From an uncultured Eubacteriaceae bacterium (GTDB lineage Bacteria; Bacillota; Clostridia; Lachnospirales; Lachnospiraceae): a DNA stretch of 40,427 nt. The stretch is from positions 1 through 40,427 of the forward strand of contig CAMEUH010000002.1 in assembly GCA_945938055.1 (NCBI GenBank), given 5' to 3'. Shown here one piece after another: positions 23,995-31,302 of the stretch (its first letter is position 1; every line of letters starts with the position of its first letter). Made by a program: the position numbers and the translations under genes. Below the pieces are notes generated by a model. It was not told the DNA's origin. It ran no database searches and saw only the letters and a program-made list of their open reading frames with translations.

Positions 23995-24807
23995 TTACTG
24001 TAAGAGTGACAGTACACCCTGTGTTGACTGATTTGCCTGAGCAAGCATTGACTGACCAGCCTGAGCAAGAATGTTGTTCTTGCTGTACTCAACCATTTCT
24101 TCAGCCATATCAACATCACGGATACGGGATTCAGCTGCCTGAGTATTCTCGCTTGTTGCATCCAGGTTGTTGATAGTGTGCTCAAGTCTGTTCTGAAGAG
24201 CACCAAGTGTTGATCTCATTTCAGATACAGAATTGATAGCTGCCTGAATAGATGCCATTGCTGCACCTGCTGAAGAGAAAGAGCTAACCTTAAGTCCGCT
24301 GACCTGAAGAGTAGAAGCATTCATATTCGTAATAGAAATACCAATCTTCTGTCCACAGAGAGAACCAACCTGAAGATTCTTACCAGTAAAGGAACCATCC
24401 AGTAAGTTCATTGTGTTGAACTGTGTTGTAGAACGGATTCTGTCAATTTCAGATGTCAGCTGATCCATTTCCTTCTGAATAGCATCTCTGTCTGTTGAAG
24501 TATTGGTGTCGTTAGCTGCCTGTGTAGCTAACTCATTCATTCTCTGTAAGATGGAATGTGTCTCATTCAGAGCACCTTCTGCTACCTGGATTAATGAAAT
24601 ACCATCCTGTGCATTTGCTGAAGCCTTGTTAAGACCTCTAATCTGGCTTCTCATCTTTTCGGAAATTGTAAGACCAGCTGCATCATCTGCGGCTCTGTTA
24701 ATTCTATATCCAGATGATAACTTTTCTGTTGATTTTGCCTGTGCGTTTGTAACACTTCCTAAATTTCTGTTTGCATTCATTGCTGTCAGATTGTGCTGTA
24801 CTACCAT
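23995..24807 (-). CDS. fliC1: Flagellin 1 (filament subunit, D0-D1 only)
   Basis: This 270-residue flagellin has the conserved N-terminal D0/D1 block (VVQHNLTAMNANRNLG, TEKLSSGYRINRAADDAAG, SLIQVAEGAL, LQRMNELATQAAND) and the C-terminal D1/D0 block (LGALQNRLEHTINNL, ENTQAAESRIRDVDMAEEM, ILAQAGQSMLAQANQ). The central region is very short (about residues 140-195), so D2/D3 are absent, as in many Clostridia. It differs from flagellin 2 (26695-27507) at about 14 positions, including a lone Cys151 and Glu196. Subunits are exported and polymerise outside the cell. A sigma-28 promoter lies at 24896-24922 and AAGGAGG nine bases before the ATG. Ser/Thr residues in the short central region (STLQVSG, SSFSS) are plausible glycosylation sites. 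Confidence 0.97.
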   Translation of the reverse strand: MVVQHNLTAMNANRNLGSVTNAQAKSTEKLSSGYRINRAADDAAGLTISEKMRSQIRGLNKASANAQDGISLIQVAEGALNETHSILQRMNELATQAANDTNTSTDRDAIQKEMDQLTSEIDRIRSTTQFNTMNLLDGSFTGKNLQVGSLCGQKIGISITNMNASTLQVSGLKVSSFSSAGAAMASIQAAINSVSEMRSTLGALQNRLEHTINNLDATSENTQAAESRIRDVDMAEEMVEYSKNNILAQAGQSMLAQANQSTQGVLSLLQ

Positions 24808-24895
24808 AATTCTTTTCCTCCTTGAACGTTAACCGTTTTCTTTATATCCTTATTTTCCAGTGATGTTTCAATATGTTTCTCACTTATTTGTAATA

Positions 24896-24922
24896 TATAT
24901 CGGAGTATCTTTTTCAAACTTA
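24896..24922 (-). promoter_or_regulatory. Sigma-28 promoter of flagellin gene 1
   Basis: On the minus strand TAAG (24919-24922), 15 bases, then CCGATATA (24896-24903). It is identical in both elements and spacing to the promoter of flagellin gene 2. The leader to the ATG is about 80 bases and carries GGA motifs at the ribosome site and two more upstream, but no strong hairpin. Confidence 0.85.
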
Positions 24923-24942
24923 ATAGCCGAAGAAAAAAATTT

Positions 24943-26583
24943 TTAAATATTTTTATACTCAGTTATAAACCTTCTTCGCGATTCTTCATATGCCTGTTCT
25001 GTTGCCGGATTTTTCCCTACACTTACTTCATGAAGAACACCCGCCATCCCACAATTCAAAACTCCGGCCCTATAGCCCGCTCTTTGAAATTCCATAGTCT
25101 GAGAGACATCATAAAAATGGAAATTTGTAAATAAATCGTCCCTCCATGCAACATCAGCACTGGTTGCAATCAGCACCCCATCCAGACATTGTACCGGGAT
25201 TATTAATTGCATAAAAGTCTCCTGAATTCCCTGTCCATCTGTTACAGACCGAAGCACATGAAGCGTCCAGTCCTGATATAAGCATAAGTGTTTATCCTCC
25301 ACGCTGCTATCCCACCATATACCATTCTTTGGCATTTTACTGGTGCCTGCCACTCCAAGCATCTGATAATGAGAATCTTCTAAACCCCGTATCAGTCGTT
25401 TTGTAAAGTCTACATCAAACAAAAACGTATCCTGATGGATGTAAATCTTATATACTGCATCAGATGCTCTCATTCCAATATTGTAGCCTTGGGTCATGCT
25501 TTTGGCATGAAAAATAACAAATACGCTTATTCTGTAATTTTCCGGTACATTTTGATACTGCAAATACAGCAGGACCTCTTCCACATAGCTTTCATCATTG
25601 GCACAAAGTATAAAAGAAATTTTGTTCGCATCCCTTTTTTTCGGCGGGTTAATTTTAGTCATATCCCATTCTTCTGCATCTAAATAATGCACTTCCAGTT
25701 CAGTTTTTGTACGCTCTCCGCAAAAAACTTCTCTGTTTACCCCGTTTATTCCTTTAAATGCATTGGCATATCTTTTTAATACTTCTGCTTTTTGTGTCTG
25801 TCCCAATTCTTCAATCAGCTTTGCAGTTTTTTCTAATACAGAAGCTGTATACAATTCATCAACAGAGCACTTTCCCACAACTGCCCAAAAATCAGCCGAA
25901 TCATTATATTGTTTTATAAGTTCTGCAACCTTCTTCTGTCCCTCTTCTAAAAAACCAAACCAGATACACCGGAATGCAAATTTGTATTCTTTCAATATTC
26001 TCGCAAAATCCGCACAATCAATATATTTGTCTGCGCTAAGCGTGTTCAGATCCCTTTTTCTTTCACAGGCTGTTATCTCCAGAATCATATAATCATAACG
26101 AATCCATTGATCAATAACTTTTTTAAACAGAAACGTATTATCAGAAAAAACAACATCCGAAACAAAACGATATGTATCTTCATATTCGCCCAGCATGATT
26201 CTCTCTTTGATTACTTTCTGTATTTCCTCACTAACCTTAACACCGTCCAGTTCTTCCGTACTTACCTCATTCAGATTTTCCTGTATAATTCTCAAATCCT
26301 GCGTATCGCATAATGTTACTGCCAAAAGATACTGCACATAAGATTTTTCACGTTCCCCATAATACAACTGGTAATTTCCAAACATAAACACTAATTCATA
26401 ATTGTCCGGGTACATTCTGCACCCTTCCTGTACCGTTTGTAATGCATCCTCCACATACCGCAGGTTTTCCTGAATAGAAGCCAAGTATATATAGTATTCT
26501 GCACTGTCATTCTTTTTCTCTTTCAAACATTGAAGCGCCCGTTCATATTCCTTCCGTTCCATTAAACTTCTAACCTGTTCCAC
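24943..26583 (-). CDS. TPR-containing glycosyltransferase between the two flagellin genes
   Basis: I start at GTG 26583, six bases after GGGAGG, giving 546 residues; a reading from 26625 would start upstream of that ribosome site with unrelated sequence. The N-terminal 300 residues are helical and TPR-like (YYIYLASIQENLRYVEDALQTVQEG). From about 321, ISFILCANDESYVEEVLLYLQ begins a GT-A domain of the StrF/Glyco_tranf_2_5 kind, with MTQGYNIGMRASDAVYKIYIHQDTFL; HQD near 383-385 replaces a classical DxD. GTSKMPKNGIWWDSS follows. Such proteins sit beside flagellin genes in other Lachnospiraceae and are candidate flagellin O-glycosyltransferases, with the TPR region holding the acceptor. Substrate assignment is inference. 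It has its own promoter candidate after the flagellin 2 terminator. Confidence 0.85.
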   Translation of the reverse strand: MEQVRSLMERKEYERALQCLKEKKNDSAEYYIYLASIQENLRYVEDALQTVQEGCRMYPDNYELVFMFGNYQLYYGEREKSYVQYLLAVTLCDTQDLRIIQENLNEVSTEELDGVKVSEEIQKVIKERIMLGEYEDTYRFVSDVVFSDNTFLFKKVIDQWIRYDYMILEITACERKRDLNTLSADKYIDCADFARILKEYKFAFRCIWFGFLEEGQKKVAELIKQYNDSADFWAVVGKCSVDELYTASVLEKTAKLIEELGQTQKAEVLKRYANAFKGINGVNREVFCGERTKTELEVHYLDAEEWDMTKINPPKKRDANKISFILCANDESYVEEVLLYLQYQNVPENYRISVFVIFHAKSMTQGYNIGMRASDAVYKIYIHQDTFLFDVDFTKRLIRGLEDSHYQMLGVAGTSKMPKNGIWWDSSVEDKHLCLYQDWTLHVLRSVTDGQGIQETFMQLIIPVQCLDGVLIATSADVAWRDDLFTNFHFYDVSQTMEFQRAGYRAGVLNCGMAGVLHEVSVGKNPATEQAYEESRRRFITEYKNI

Positions 26584-26611
26584 GAAAAACCTCCCAAAGC
26601 TTACTGCCTTT

Positions 26612-26640
26612 ATTATATCACACACTCCTGAAAACGAAAA
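26612..26640 (-). promoter_or_regulatory. Candidate sigma-A promoter of the TPR-glycosyltransferase gene
   Basis: On the minus strand TATAAT (26612-26617) with TGA before it gives an extended -10. The only -35 at 17 bases is TTTTCG (26635-26640), inside the T-rich tail of the flagellin 2 terminator, so strength should depend on the extended -10. Confidence 0.45.
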
Positions 26641-26664
26641 CAGAGCCGGATTTCTCCGGCTCTG
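26641..26664 (-). terminator. Terminator of flagellin gene 2
   Basis: CAGAGCCGGA and TCCGGCTCTG form a perfect ten-base-pair stem with a GAAA tetraloop on the minus strand, followed by TTTTCGTTTTC. It starts 30 bases beyond the flagellin stop. Confidence 0.9.
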
Positions 26665-26694
26665 CTCCTGATAGTATTAACTTTTGCCTAATGA

Positions 26695-27507
26695 TTAGCC
26701 TAAGAGTGAAAGTACACCCTGGTTAGCCTGATTTGCCTGAGCAAGCATTGACTGACCAGCCTGAGCAAGAATGTTGTTCTTGCTGTACTCAACCATTTCT
26801 TCAGCCATATCAACGTCACGGATACGAGATTCAGCTGCCTGAGTATTCTCGCTTGTTGCATCCAGGTTGTTGATAGTATGCTCAAGTCTGTTCTGAAGAG
26901 CACCAAGTGTGGATCTCATACTAGATACAGAATTGATGGCTGCCTGGATAGATGCCATTGCTGCACCTGCTGAAGAGAAAGAACTAACCTTAAGTCCACT
27001 AACCTGAAGAGTAGAAGCATTCATGTTGGTAATGGAGATACCAATCTTCTGTCCTGATAAGGAACCAACCTGTAAGTTCTTTCCTGTGAAAGTACCATCC
27101 AACAGATTCATTGTATTGAACTGTGTGGTTGAACGAATTCTGTCGATTTCAGATGTTAACTGGTTAATTTCCTTCTGGATAGCATCTCTATCTGTAGAAG
27201 TATTAGTGTCGTTAGCTGCCTGTGTAGCTAACTCATTCATTCTCTGTAAGATAGAATGTGTCTCGTTAAGAGCACCTTCTGCTACCTGGATTAATGAAAT
27301 ACCATCCTGAGCATTTGTTGAAGCCTTGTTAAGACCTCTTATCTTTCTTCTCATCTTTTCGGAAATTGTAAGTCCAGCTGCATCATCACCAGCTCTGTTA
27401 ATTCTGTAACCGGATGATAACTTCTCAGTTGACTTTGCCTGTGCGCTCTGCACTCCGCCTAAATTTCTGTTAGCGTTCATCGCTGTAAGATTGTGTTGTA
27501 CTACCAT
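26695..27507 (-). CDS. fliC2: Flagellin 2 (filament subunit, near-identical paralogue)
   Basis: The ATG at 27507, with AAGGAGG eight bases before it, gives 270 residues and the canonical start VVQHNLTAMNANRNLG; a reading from 27645 would extend through the promoter and leader. N- and C-terminal polymerisation domains match flagellin 1 almost throughout. Differences cluster at residues 18-21, 40, 54-55, 64, 113-114, 139, 151, 196, 262-263 and 270. It has Ser151 instead of Cys and Ser196 instead of Glu. The leader is long (about 100 bases) and strongly structured, with a GGA-loop hairpin, unlike that of flagellin 1. The gene follows the fliS and FliT-position genes, the conserved site for the main filament gene. 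Confidence 0.97.
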   Translation of the reverse strand: MVVQHNLTAMNANRNLGGVQSAQAKSTEKLSSGYRINRAGDDAAGLTISEKMRRKIRGLNKASTNAQDGISLIQVAEGALNETHSILQRMNELATQAANDTNTSTDRDAIQKEINQLTSEIDRIRSTTQFNTMNLLDGTFTGKNLQVGSLSGQKIGISITNMNASTLQVSGLKVSSFSSAGAAMASIQAAINSVSSMRSTLGALQNRLEHTINNLDATSENTQAAESRIRDVDMAEEMVEYSKNNILAQAGQSMLAQANQANQGVLSLLG

Positions 27508-27514
27508 AGTTTTG

Positions 27515-27548
27515 TCCTCCTTGAACTTAATGATCGCATCCTTGCGAT
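27515..27548 (-). promoter_or_regulatory. Putative CsrA-binding region of the flagellin 2 leader
   Basis: On the minus strand ATCGCAAGGATGCGAT (27533-27548) folds as a five- to six-pair stem; with five pairs the hexaloop is AAGGAT, matching the ANGGA loop preferred by CsrA. Ten bases downstream is the Shine-Dalgarno AAGGAGGA (27515-27522), preceded by TTC, a second GGA site. Two-site binding at the hag leader is the known mode of CsrA in Bacillus subtilis. csrA and fliW are encoded at 31435-32116. Confidence 0.65.
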
Positions 27549-27565
27549 TCATGTGAAATTGTTTT

Positions 27566-27579
27566 GTGAGTTGCCTCAC
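27566..27579 (-). other. Leader hairpin with GCAA tetraloop
   Basis: On the minus strand GTGAGGCAACTCAC forms a five-pair stem closed by GCAA, a GNRA tetraloop, in the flagellin 2 untranslated leader. It may stabilise the transcript or set the fold of the adjacent CsrA region. Confidence 0.55.
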
Positions 27580-27586
27580 TGTTTCT

Positions 27587-27604
27587 AAGTAAGATGTCTT
27601 ACTT
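27587..27604 (-). other. 5'-terminal hairpin of the flagellin 2 mRNA
   Basis: AAGTAAGACATCTTACTT forms a perfect seven-pair stem with an ACAT loop. Its first base is a few bases after the transcription start expected from the sigma-28 promoter, so it would cap the 5' end, a common stabilising arrangement for flagellin transcripts. Confidence 0.6.
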
Positions 27605-27614
27605 ATTTGTATTA

Positions 27615-27641
27615 TATATCGGAGCAAATATGAAATACTTA
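27615..27641 (-). promoter_or_regulatory. Sigma-28 promoter of flagellin gene 2
   Basis: On the minus strand TAAG (27638-27641), 15 bases, then CCGATATA (27615-27622), exactly as at flagellin gene 1. It lies in the gap between the FliT-position gene and the flagellin leader. Confidence 0.87.
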
Positions 27642-27664
27642 ACACCGATTTATAATTTTTTTTA

Positions 27665-28144
27665 TTATTTTTTCTTATCCATGAATTGCGGTTCAGAATC
27701 CAGTTTAGTCATGTTCTTATAATAATTGCTGACTGCCCTACTATTTTTACGAGTTTCTTTAACCGCCTGCTTTACCTTAGAAAACTGATTCTCCACGCCA
27801 GCCTTAATTCTCTTCTCTTCTGCCTCAATGGATGCCGAGAGTTCAACTACTCTTTGAATCAATTTCTGCATTACGGAAATCTGCTGGGAATATTGGGATT
27901 TATTTTCCTGCAATGCCTCCCTCACCCTTTCATAAAGAGTCTCAAAGCCATCATCCAACTTATTGATTTCATCTATGTATCGGCCCTTTTCCTCAACAGT
28001 AGCATCCAATTCCTCCATTTCAAATCTTGCATCGGACACAATCTGTTTCTGGTGCACATTTACTTCCTGAATCTTTTCCAGCAAATGTATCTTCTTATTC
28101 AGACTGTCAATCATCAAATCAAGGTAACTGCCATTATTTTCCAT
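27665..28144 (-). CDS. Coiled-coil flagellar protein in the FliT position
   Basis: This 159-residue protein is helical and highly charged throughout, with long heptad-like stretches (LDLMIDSLNKKIHLLEKIQEVN, MEELDATVEEKGRYIDEINKL, SIEAEEKRIKAGVENQFSKVKQ). No signal, membrane segment or enzyme motif is visible. It follows fliS by eight bases with an AGGAG ribosome site, the position of the FliT-type export chaperone in Bacillus, and its size and shape fit a FlgN/FliT-like chaperone. Direct homology is not obvious to me, so I leave the symbol blank. It is probably co-transcribed from the flaG promoter. Confidence 0.75.
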   Translation of the reverse strand: MENNGSYLDLMIDSLNKKIHLLEKIQEVNVHQKQIVSDARFEMEELDATVEEKGRYIDEINKLDDGFETLYERVREALQENKSQYSQQISVMQKLIQRVVELSASIEAEEKRIKAGVENQFSKVKQAVKETRKNSRAVSNYYKNMTKLDSEPQFMDKKK

Positions 28145-28152
28145 AAGTTCTC

Positions 28153-28530
28153 CTACATGTTCTGAGTACGTCTCATTACTTCTTTCCAGGTATCGCGCAT
28201 TCCCCGCAGATGTCGAAGCACTTCTTCAAGAATTTCTTTATCCTTTTTAATATTTGCTTCAACCAGTCTGCTGTAAATATAATTATACACCTTATCAAAA
28301 TCTTCCGCTACCGGATATTTATGATTTAATGTTGCCTGAAACTCCATGATAATATTTTCAACTTTTATAATATTAGTATGTGCTTTCTGGGCATCCCCCT
28401 GCTCAATCCCCATAATGGCAATATTACAAAACTTTATTGCTCCCTCATATAACATGAGCGTTAATTCCGCAGGTGATGCTGTTAATATTTTACTATTATT
28501 ATATTGTGAATATGCATTCGTTAAAGCCAT
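28153..28530 (-). CDS. fliS: Flagellin export chaperone FliS
   Basis: This 125-residue protein matches FliS over its whole length: AYSQYNNSKILTASPAELTLMLYEGAIKFC at the N-terminus (with the family SPAELxLMLYxGAI block) and a helical remainder ending RDTWKEVMRR. FliS binds the C-terminal disordered tail of flagellin in the cytoplasm, prevents early polymerisation and delivers subunits to the export gate; it also interacts with FliW in Bacillus. The ATG has GGGAGG eight bases upstream. It lies 39 bases after fliD, so flaG-fliD-fliS and the next gene form one unit. Confidence 0.96.
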   Translation of the reverse strand: MALTNAYSQYNNSKILTASPAELTLMLYEGAIKFCNIAIMGIEQGDAQKAHTNIIKVENIIMEFQATLNHKYPVAEDFDKVYNYIYSRLVEANIKKDKEILEEVLRHLRGMRDTWKEVMRRTQNM

Positions 28531-28569
28531 TGCCTTAACCTCCCTGTTCTAGCCAATATTTCCGTATTC

Positions 28570-30846
28570 TTACTGTCCGAATAATCCTGAAAGCTGAGAT
28601 GTCTGCGAATTCAAGGATGCCAGTGCCTTTTCCATTGCAGCGAACTTCTTATAATAACGATCCTCATAATCAGAGATTTTATCTTCCCAGTCAGAAATAT
28701 CACTGGTATAGTTACTATACTGTGTCTTCATCTGTTTGTCATTATAGACGGTATATGCACTGCTTAACGAGGAAGATGCCATCCTGCTTGTCAGCTTATC
28801 ATACAAATCCGTCGTTATCTTACCAAAGAACTCAACGACTTTATCCGGATCTGATGCAATTGCCGCACGCAACTTATCCGTACTATCCGCTGTCATCGAA
28901 TCATCCGCATCTCCGGCAATATGATATACACCTCTATCGTTATCTCCTGACCCAAAATACCCTGCTGTCTTAATTCCAAAAGATGCAAGTGAAAGCTTTT
29001 CACCATTTACTTCATAGCTTCTGCTCATAATTGTCTTCATTTCAGAAGATAATGTTCCTAACGTATTATCTTTACGAAGAAGAGAATCTTTGATCTTCTG
29101 TTCCCACTTTTCAATCTGGTCATCAGTCATTGCTTCCTTCTCATCATCGGTAAGCGGCTCGTACTTACTTGCGGATGGTGCATTATAAGCTTCATCCATG
29201 GACTTAATCAATTCATTATATTCCTTGAAAAAGTCCTTAATCATATTATAAATTCCGTCAATATCCGTATCAGTTGTAATCGTTACTGCTTCATCGCCTT
29301 CTGTAACTGCAGTTGCCTGTATGGTTAATCCATTAATCTCGAAGGAATTGGTATTGCTAACAAATTTCGCACCATTTAACTCAATCTCTGAATCCTGTCC
29401 CACAATTCTAACCGCAGCCTTGGCATCTGCATCAGTCTTATAAGTATTCAGCACATTTTCTGCCGTAGTTTTCAGGTTCGTGTAGTAATCACGCAGATTA
29501 TCCTTTAATTCGGCATTTGCTGTATCGATTTCTGCATTTCTTTCTGCGACATATGCATCCAGTTTTTCCGGAGTAGACAGTGCATCCAATGCACTCGCAT
29601 GTTTTTCCTGAGCCTCCGTAAGACTTTTGCTTACCTCATCCAGTTCCTTCTGGGCTGTCTCAGCAGCTGCCTTCATGTCGCCTGCCACATAGACGCCATT
29701 TTCAAGAACTGTAACTGCATCTTTTGCTGCCTTAAGCTGATTTTCAAGACTTGCTTTCCGCATCTGCTCGCCTTCACTCAGTTCGCCGGATTTACCATTT
29801 AATTCATCCAGTTCTTCCTGCATTGTCTCCATTTCAGCTTTTACACTGGCAATTTTATCATCCTTGGTTGTCGGTGTCTTATAATTCACCACTTCCCGCA
29901 TGACCGGATTTCCTTCTTCATCCAGAATTTTATTTCCATCCTGGTCATATGTCTCTTCATATGTGATATCATAATCCATTTCCAGATACTTCACTTTTGC
30001 ATTCAGATATTCCTGGCGACTGGAAAGACTTGAAATATCCTTATCCAGGGATGCCACCATTTCCTGAAGCTTCTTTTCCTCAGTTGCTGCATCCGTATAG
30101 GCGGTTTTCTTTGCCTCATATGCCTTGTCAGTTTCTGCATCAATATCTATTGCCGCATCCTTCTGGTACTTTGCGACTTCTGCATCAGTAACAGCATAGA
30201 TTCCAAGCTTCTTTAATGCCGTAATAGCATCTGACGTTCCTGCATTTAAAGCAAAATCGCCTTCCAGTCCGCTTGTCTTTGCACTAATAAAAAATCTCTG
30301 ATTCTTCTCATCAAAGCTTGCATTAACACCAGCGTCTTTCATTTTTGCAACTAACTGTGCAATAGTCATATCGCCGGACAAATCTATGGATACAGCCTTA
30401 TCTCCAGATTTCACTTCAATGTTTCCAAGATCTGTAAGGGTTTCCAGTCCCTTAACCTCGCTTAGTTTACTAGAAGTCTTCAAATTGTTACCATCTTTAT
30501 CTGAAACCACCCCACCAGTAAGATAACCTGATGTTGCCAGCTGTTTCACCTTCAGCTTCTGTGTCCCGTTAACCGCCGTTGAAGAAGCGGTAACCTTTGC
30601 AATTGAACTATTGGATACAGACGAAGTCTTTTTATTGTACGAACCAGAAAATCTCATGGAAGATAATTTTTTACTATAAAAACTGTATATCTTCGTGTTC
30701 ATGTCCTTCCAAGCGTCCTGAGTCCACTCAAGCTTGGTCTGTTTCTTCACGATATTATCTTTTCTTGTCGAATACGCCGACACCAGTTCTTTTACAATTG
30801 TATCCGTATCCAGCCCAGATGCCATACCCGATAATCTAATTGCCAT
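28570..30846 (-). CDS. fliD: Filament cap protein FliD with long coiled-coil insert
   Basis: This 758-residue FliD is much longer than the usual 450-500. The N-terminal cap domain is clear (RLSGMASGLDTDTIVKELVSAYSTRKDNI, then LEWTQDAWKDMNTKIYSFYSKK), as is the C-terminal one (TADSTDKLRAAIASDPDKVVEFFG, then SDISDWEDKISDYEDRYYKKFAAMEKALASLNSQ). Between about residues 218 and 475 there is a charged, alanine- and glutamate-rich, coiled-coil-like insert with a central polar segment. In known FliD proteins this part of the sequence forms the exposed D2/D3 region, so the insert would project from the filament tip. FliD caps the filament and folds flagellin as it arrives. AGGAGG precedes the ATG. It is 11 bases after flaG. 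Confidence 0.94.
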   Translation of the reverse strand: MAIRLSGMASGLDTDTIVKELVSAYSTRKDNIVKKQTKLEWTQDAWKDMNTKIYSFYSKKLSSMRFSGSYNKKTSSVSNSSIAKVTASSTAVNGTQKLKVKQLATSGYLTGGVVSDKDGNNLKTSSKLSEVKGLETLTDLGNIEVKSGDKAVSIDLSGDMTIAQLVAKMKDAGVNASFDEKNQRFFISAKTSGLEGDFALNAGTSDAITALKKLGIYAVTDAEVAKYQKDAAIDIDAETDKAYEAKKTAYTDAATEEKKLQEMVASLDKDISSLSSRQEYLNAKVKYLEMDYDITYEETYDQDGNKILDEEGNPVMREVVNYKTPTTKDDKIASVKAEMETMQEELDELNGKSGELSEGEQMRKASLENQLKAAKDAVTVLENGVYVAGDMKAAAETAQKELDEVSKSLTEAQEKHASALDALSTPEKLDAYVAERNAEIDTANAELKDNLRDYYTNLKTTAENVLNTYKTDADAKAAVRIVGQDSEIELNGAKFVSNTNSFEINGLTIQATAVTEGDEAVTITTDTDIDGIYNMIKDFFKEYNELIKSMDEAYNAPSASKYEPLTDDEKEAMTDDQIEKWEQKIKDSLLRKDNTLGTLSSEMKTIMSRSYEVNGEKLSLASFGIKTAGYFGSGDNDRGVYHIAGDADDSMTADSTDKLRAAIASDPDKVVEFFGKITTDLYDKLTSRMASSSLSSAYTVYNDKQMKTQYSNYTSDISDWEDKISDYEDRYYKKFAAMEKALASLNSQTSQLSGLFGQ

Positions 30847-30857
30847 AAATATACCTC

Positions 30858-31295
30858 CTAACGCTTCTCATCCACGAGAATGCCTGCCAGTTCCCAAGCC
30901 TTCTGAATTAAATCCAGAGTCTTTTCTGCCGGAACCTCCTTGATAACCTCATTGGTATCCTTATCCTTGAGCTTTATGGTAATTCGATTCGTCCCTTCAT
31001 GAATTCCGAATTCTGCAATTGTATTATTGCCAATCTTACGATTCATATCCTTTAATGCCTGCTTAAGCATCTTTTCGCTTGGCTGGTTTTCCTGCTGCTC
31101 ACTATTCTGGGTATTGCCATCCTTACCGTAAGCATCTACCTTTTTGATTTCAACAGGCTCCTTAATTACAGAATTCATTTCTTCAATTGGTTTCGCATCA
31201 ACGCTCACTACATCCTTGACCGGCGTTGCTGCTGGAGTTGACATAGCTTGATAAGTTCCCGCTGCTGCTATACTATTTACATTTTCAACTGCCAT
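30858..31295 (-). CDS. flaG: FlaG family flagellar protein
   Basis: The ATG at 31295 (GGAGG ten bases upstream) gives 145 residues; a GTG/ATG-type start at 31331 lies between the promoter and that ribosome site and is not supported. The N-terminal 75 residues are low-complexity and probably disordered. The C-terminal 65 residues form the FlaG domain: LKQALKDMNRKIGNNTIAEFGIHE, then TIKLKDKDTNEVIKEVPAEKTLDLIQKAWELAG. FlaG affects filament length or export in several bacteria, though the mechanism is not settled. It starts the flaG-fliD-fliS unit behind a sigma-28-like promoter, and its ribosome site lies in a CsrA-type sequence. Confidence 0.9.
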   Translation of the reverse strand: MAVENVNSIAAAGTYQAMSTPAATPVKDVVSVDAKPIEEMNSVIKEPVEIKKVDAYGKDGNTQNSEQQENQPSEKMLKQALKDMNRKIGNNTIAEFGIHEGTNRITIKLKDKDTNEVIKEVPAEKTLDLIQKAWELAGILVDEKR

Positions 31296-31302
31296 TTTAA
31301 AT

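Noticed and set aside
24923..24942. Terminator after the TPR-glycosyltransferase gene
   Set aside because: The run of A and T has only short self-complementary AT strings and no stable stem.
26584..26625. Longer start for the TPR-glycosyltransferase
   Set aside because: The 14 extra residues are coded by the promoter and ribosome site; GTG at 26583 is correctly spaced from GGGAGG.
27508..27645. N-terminal extension of flagellin 2
   Set aside because: The extra 46 codons run through the sigma-28 promoter and leader hairpins, and the ATG at 27507 has AAGGAGG and the conserved flagellin start.
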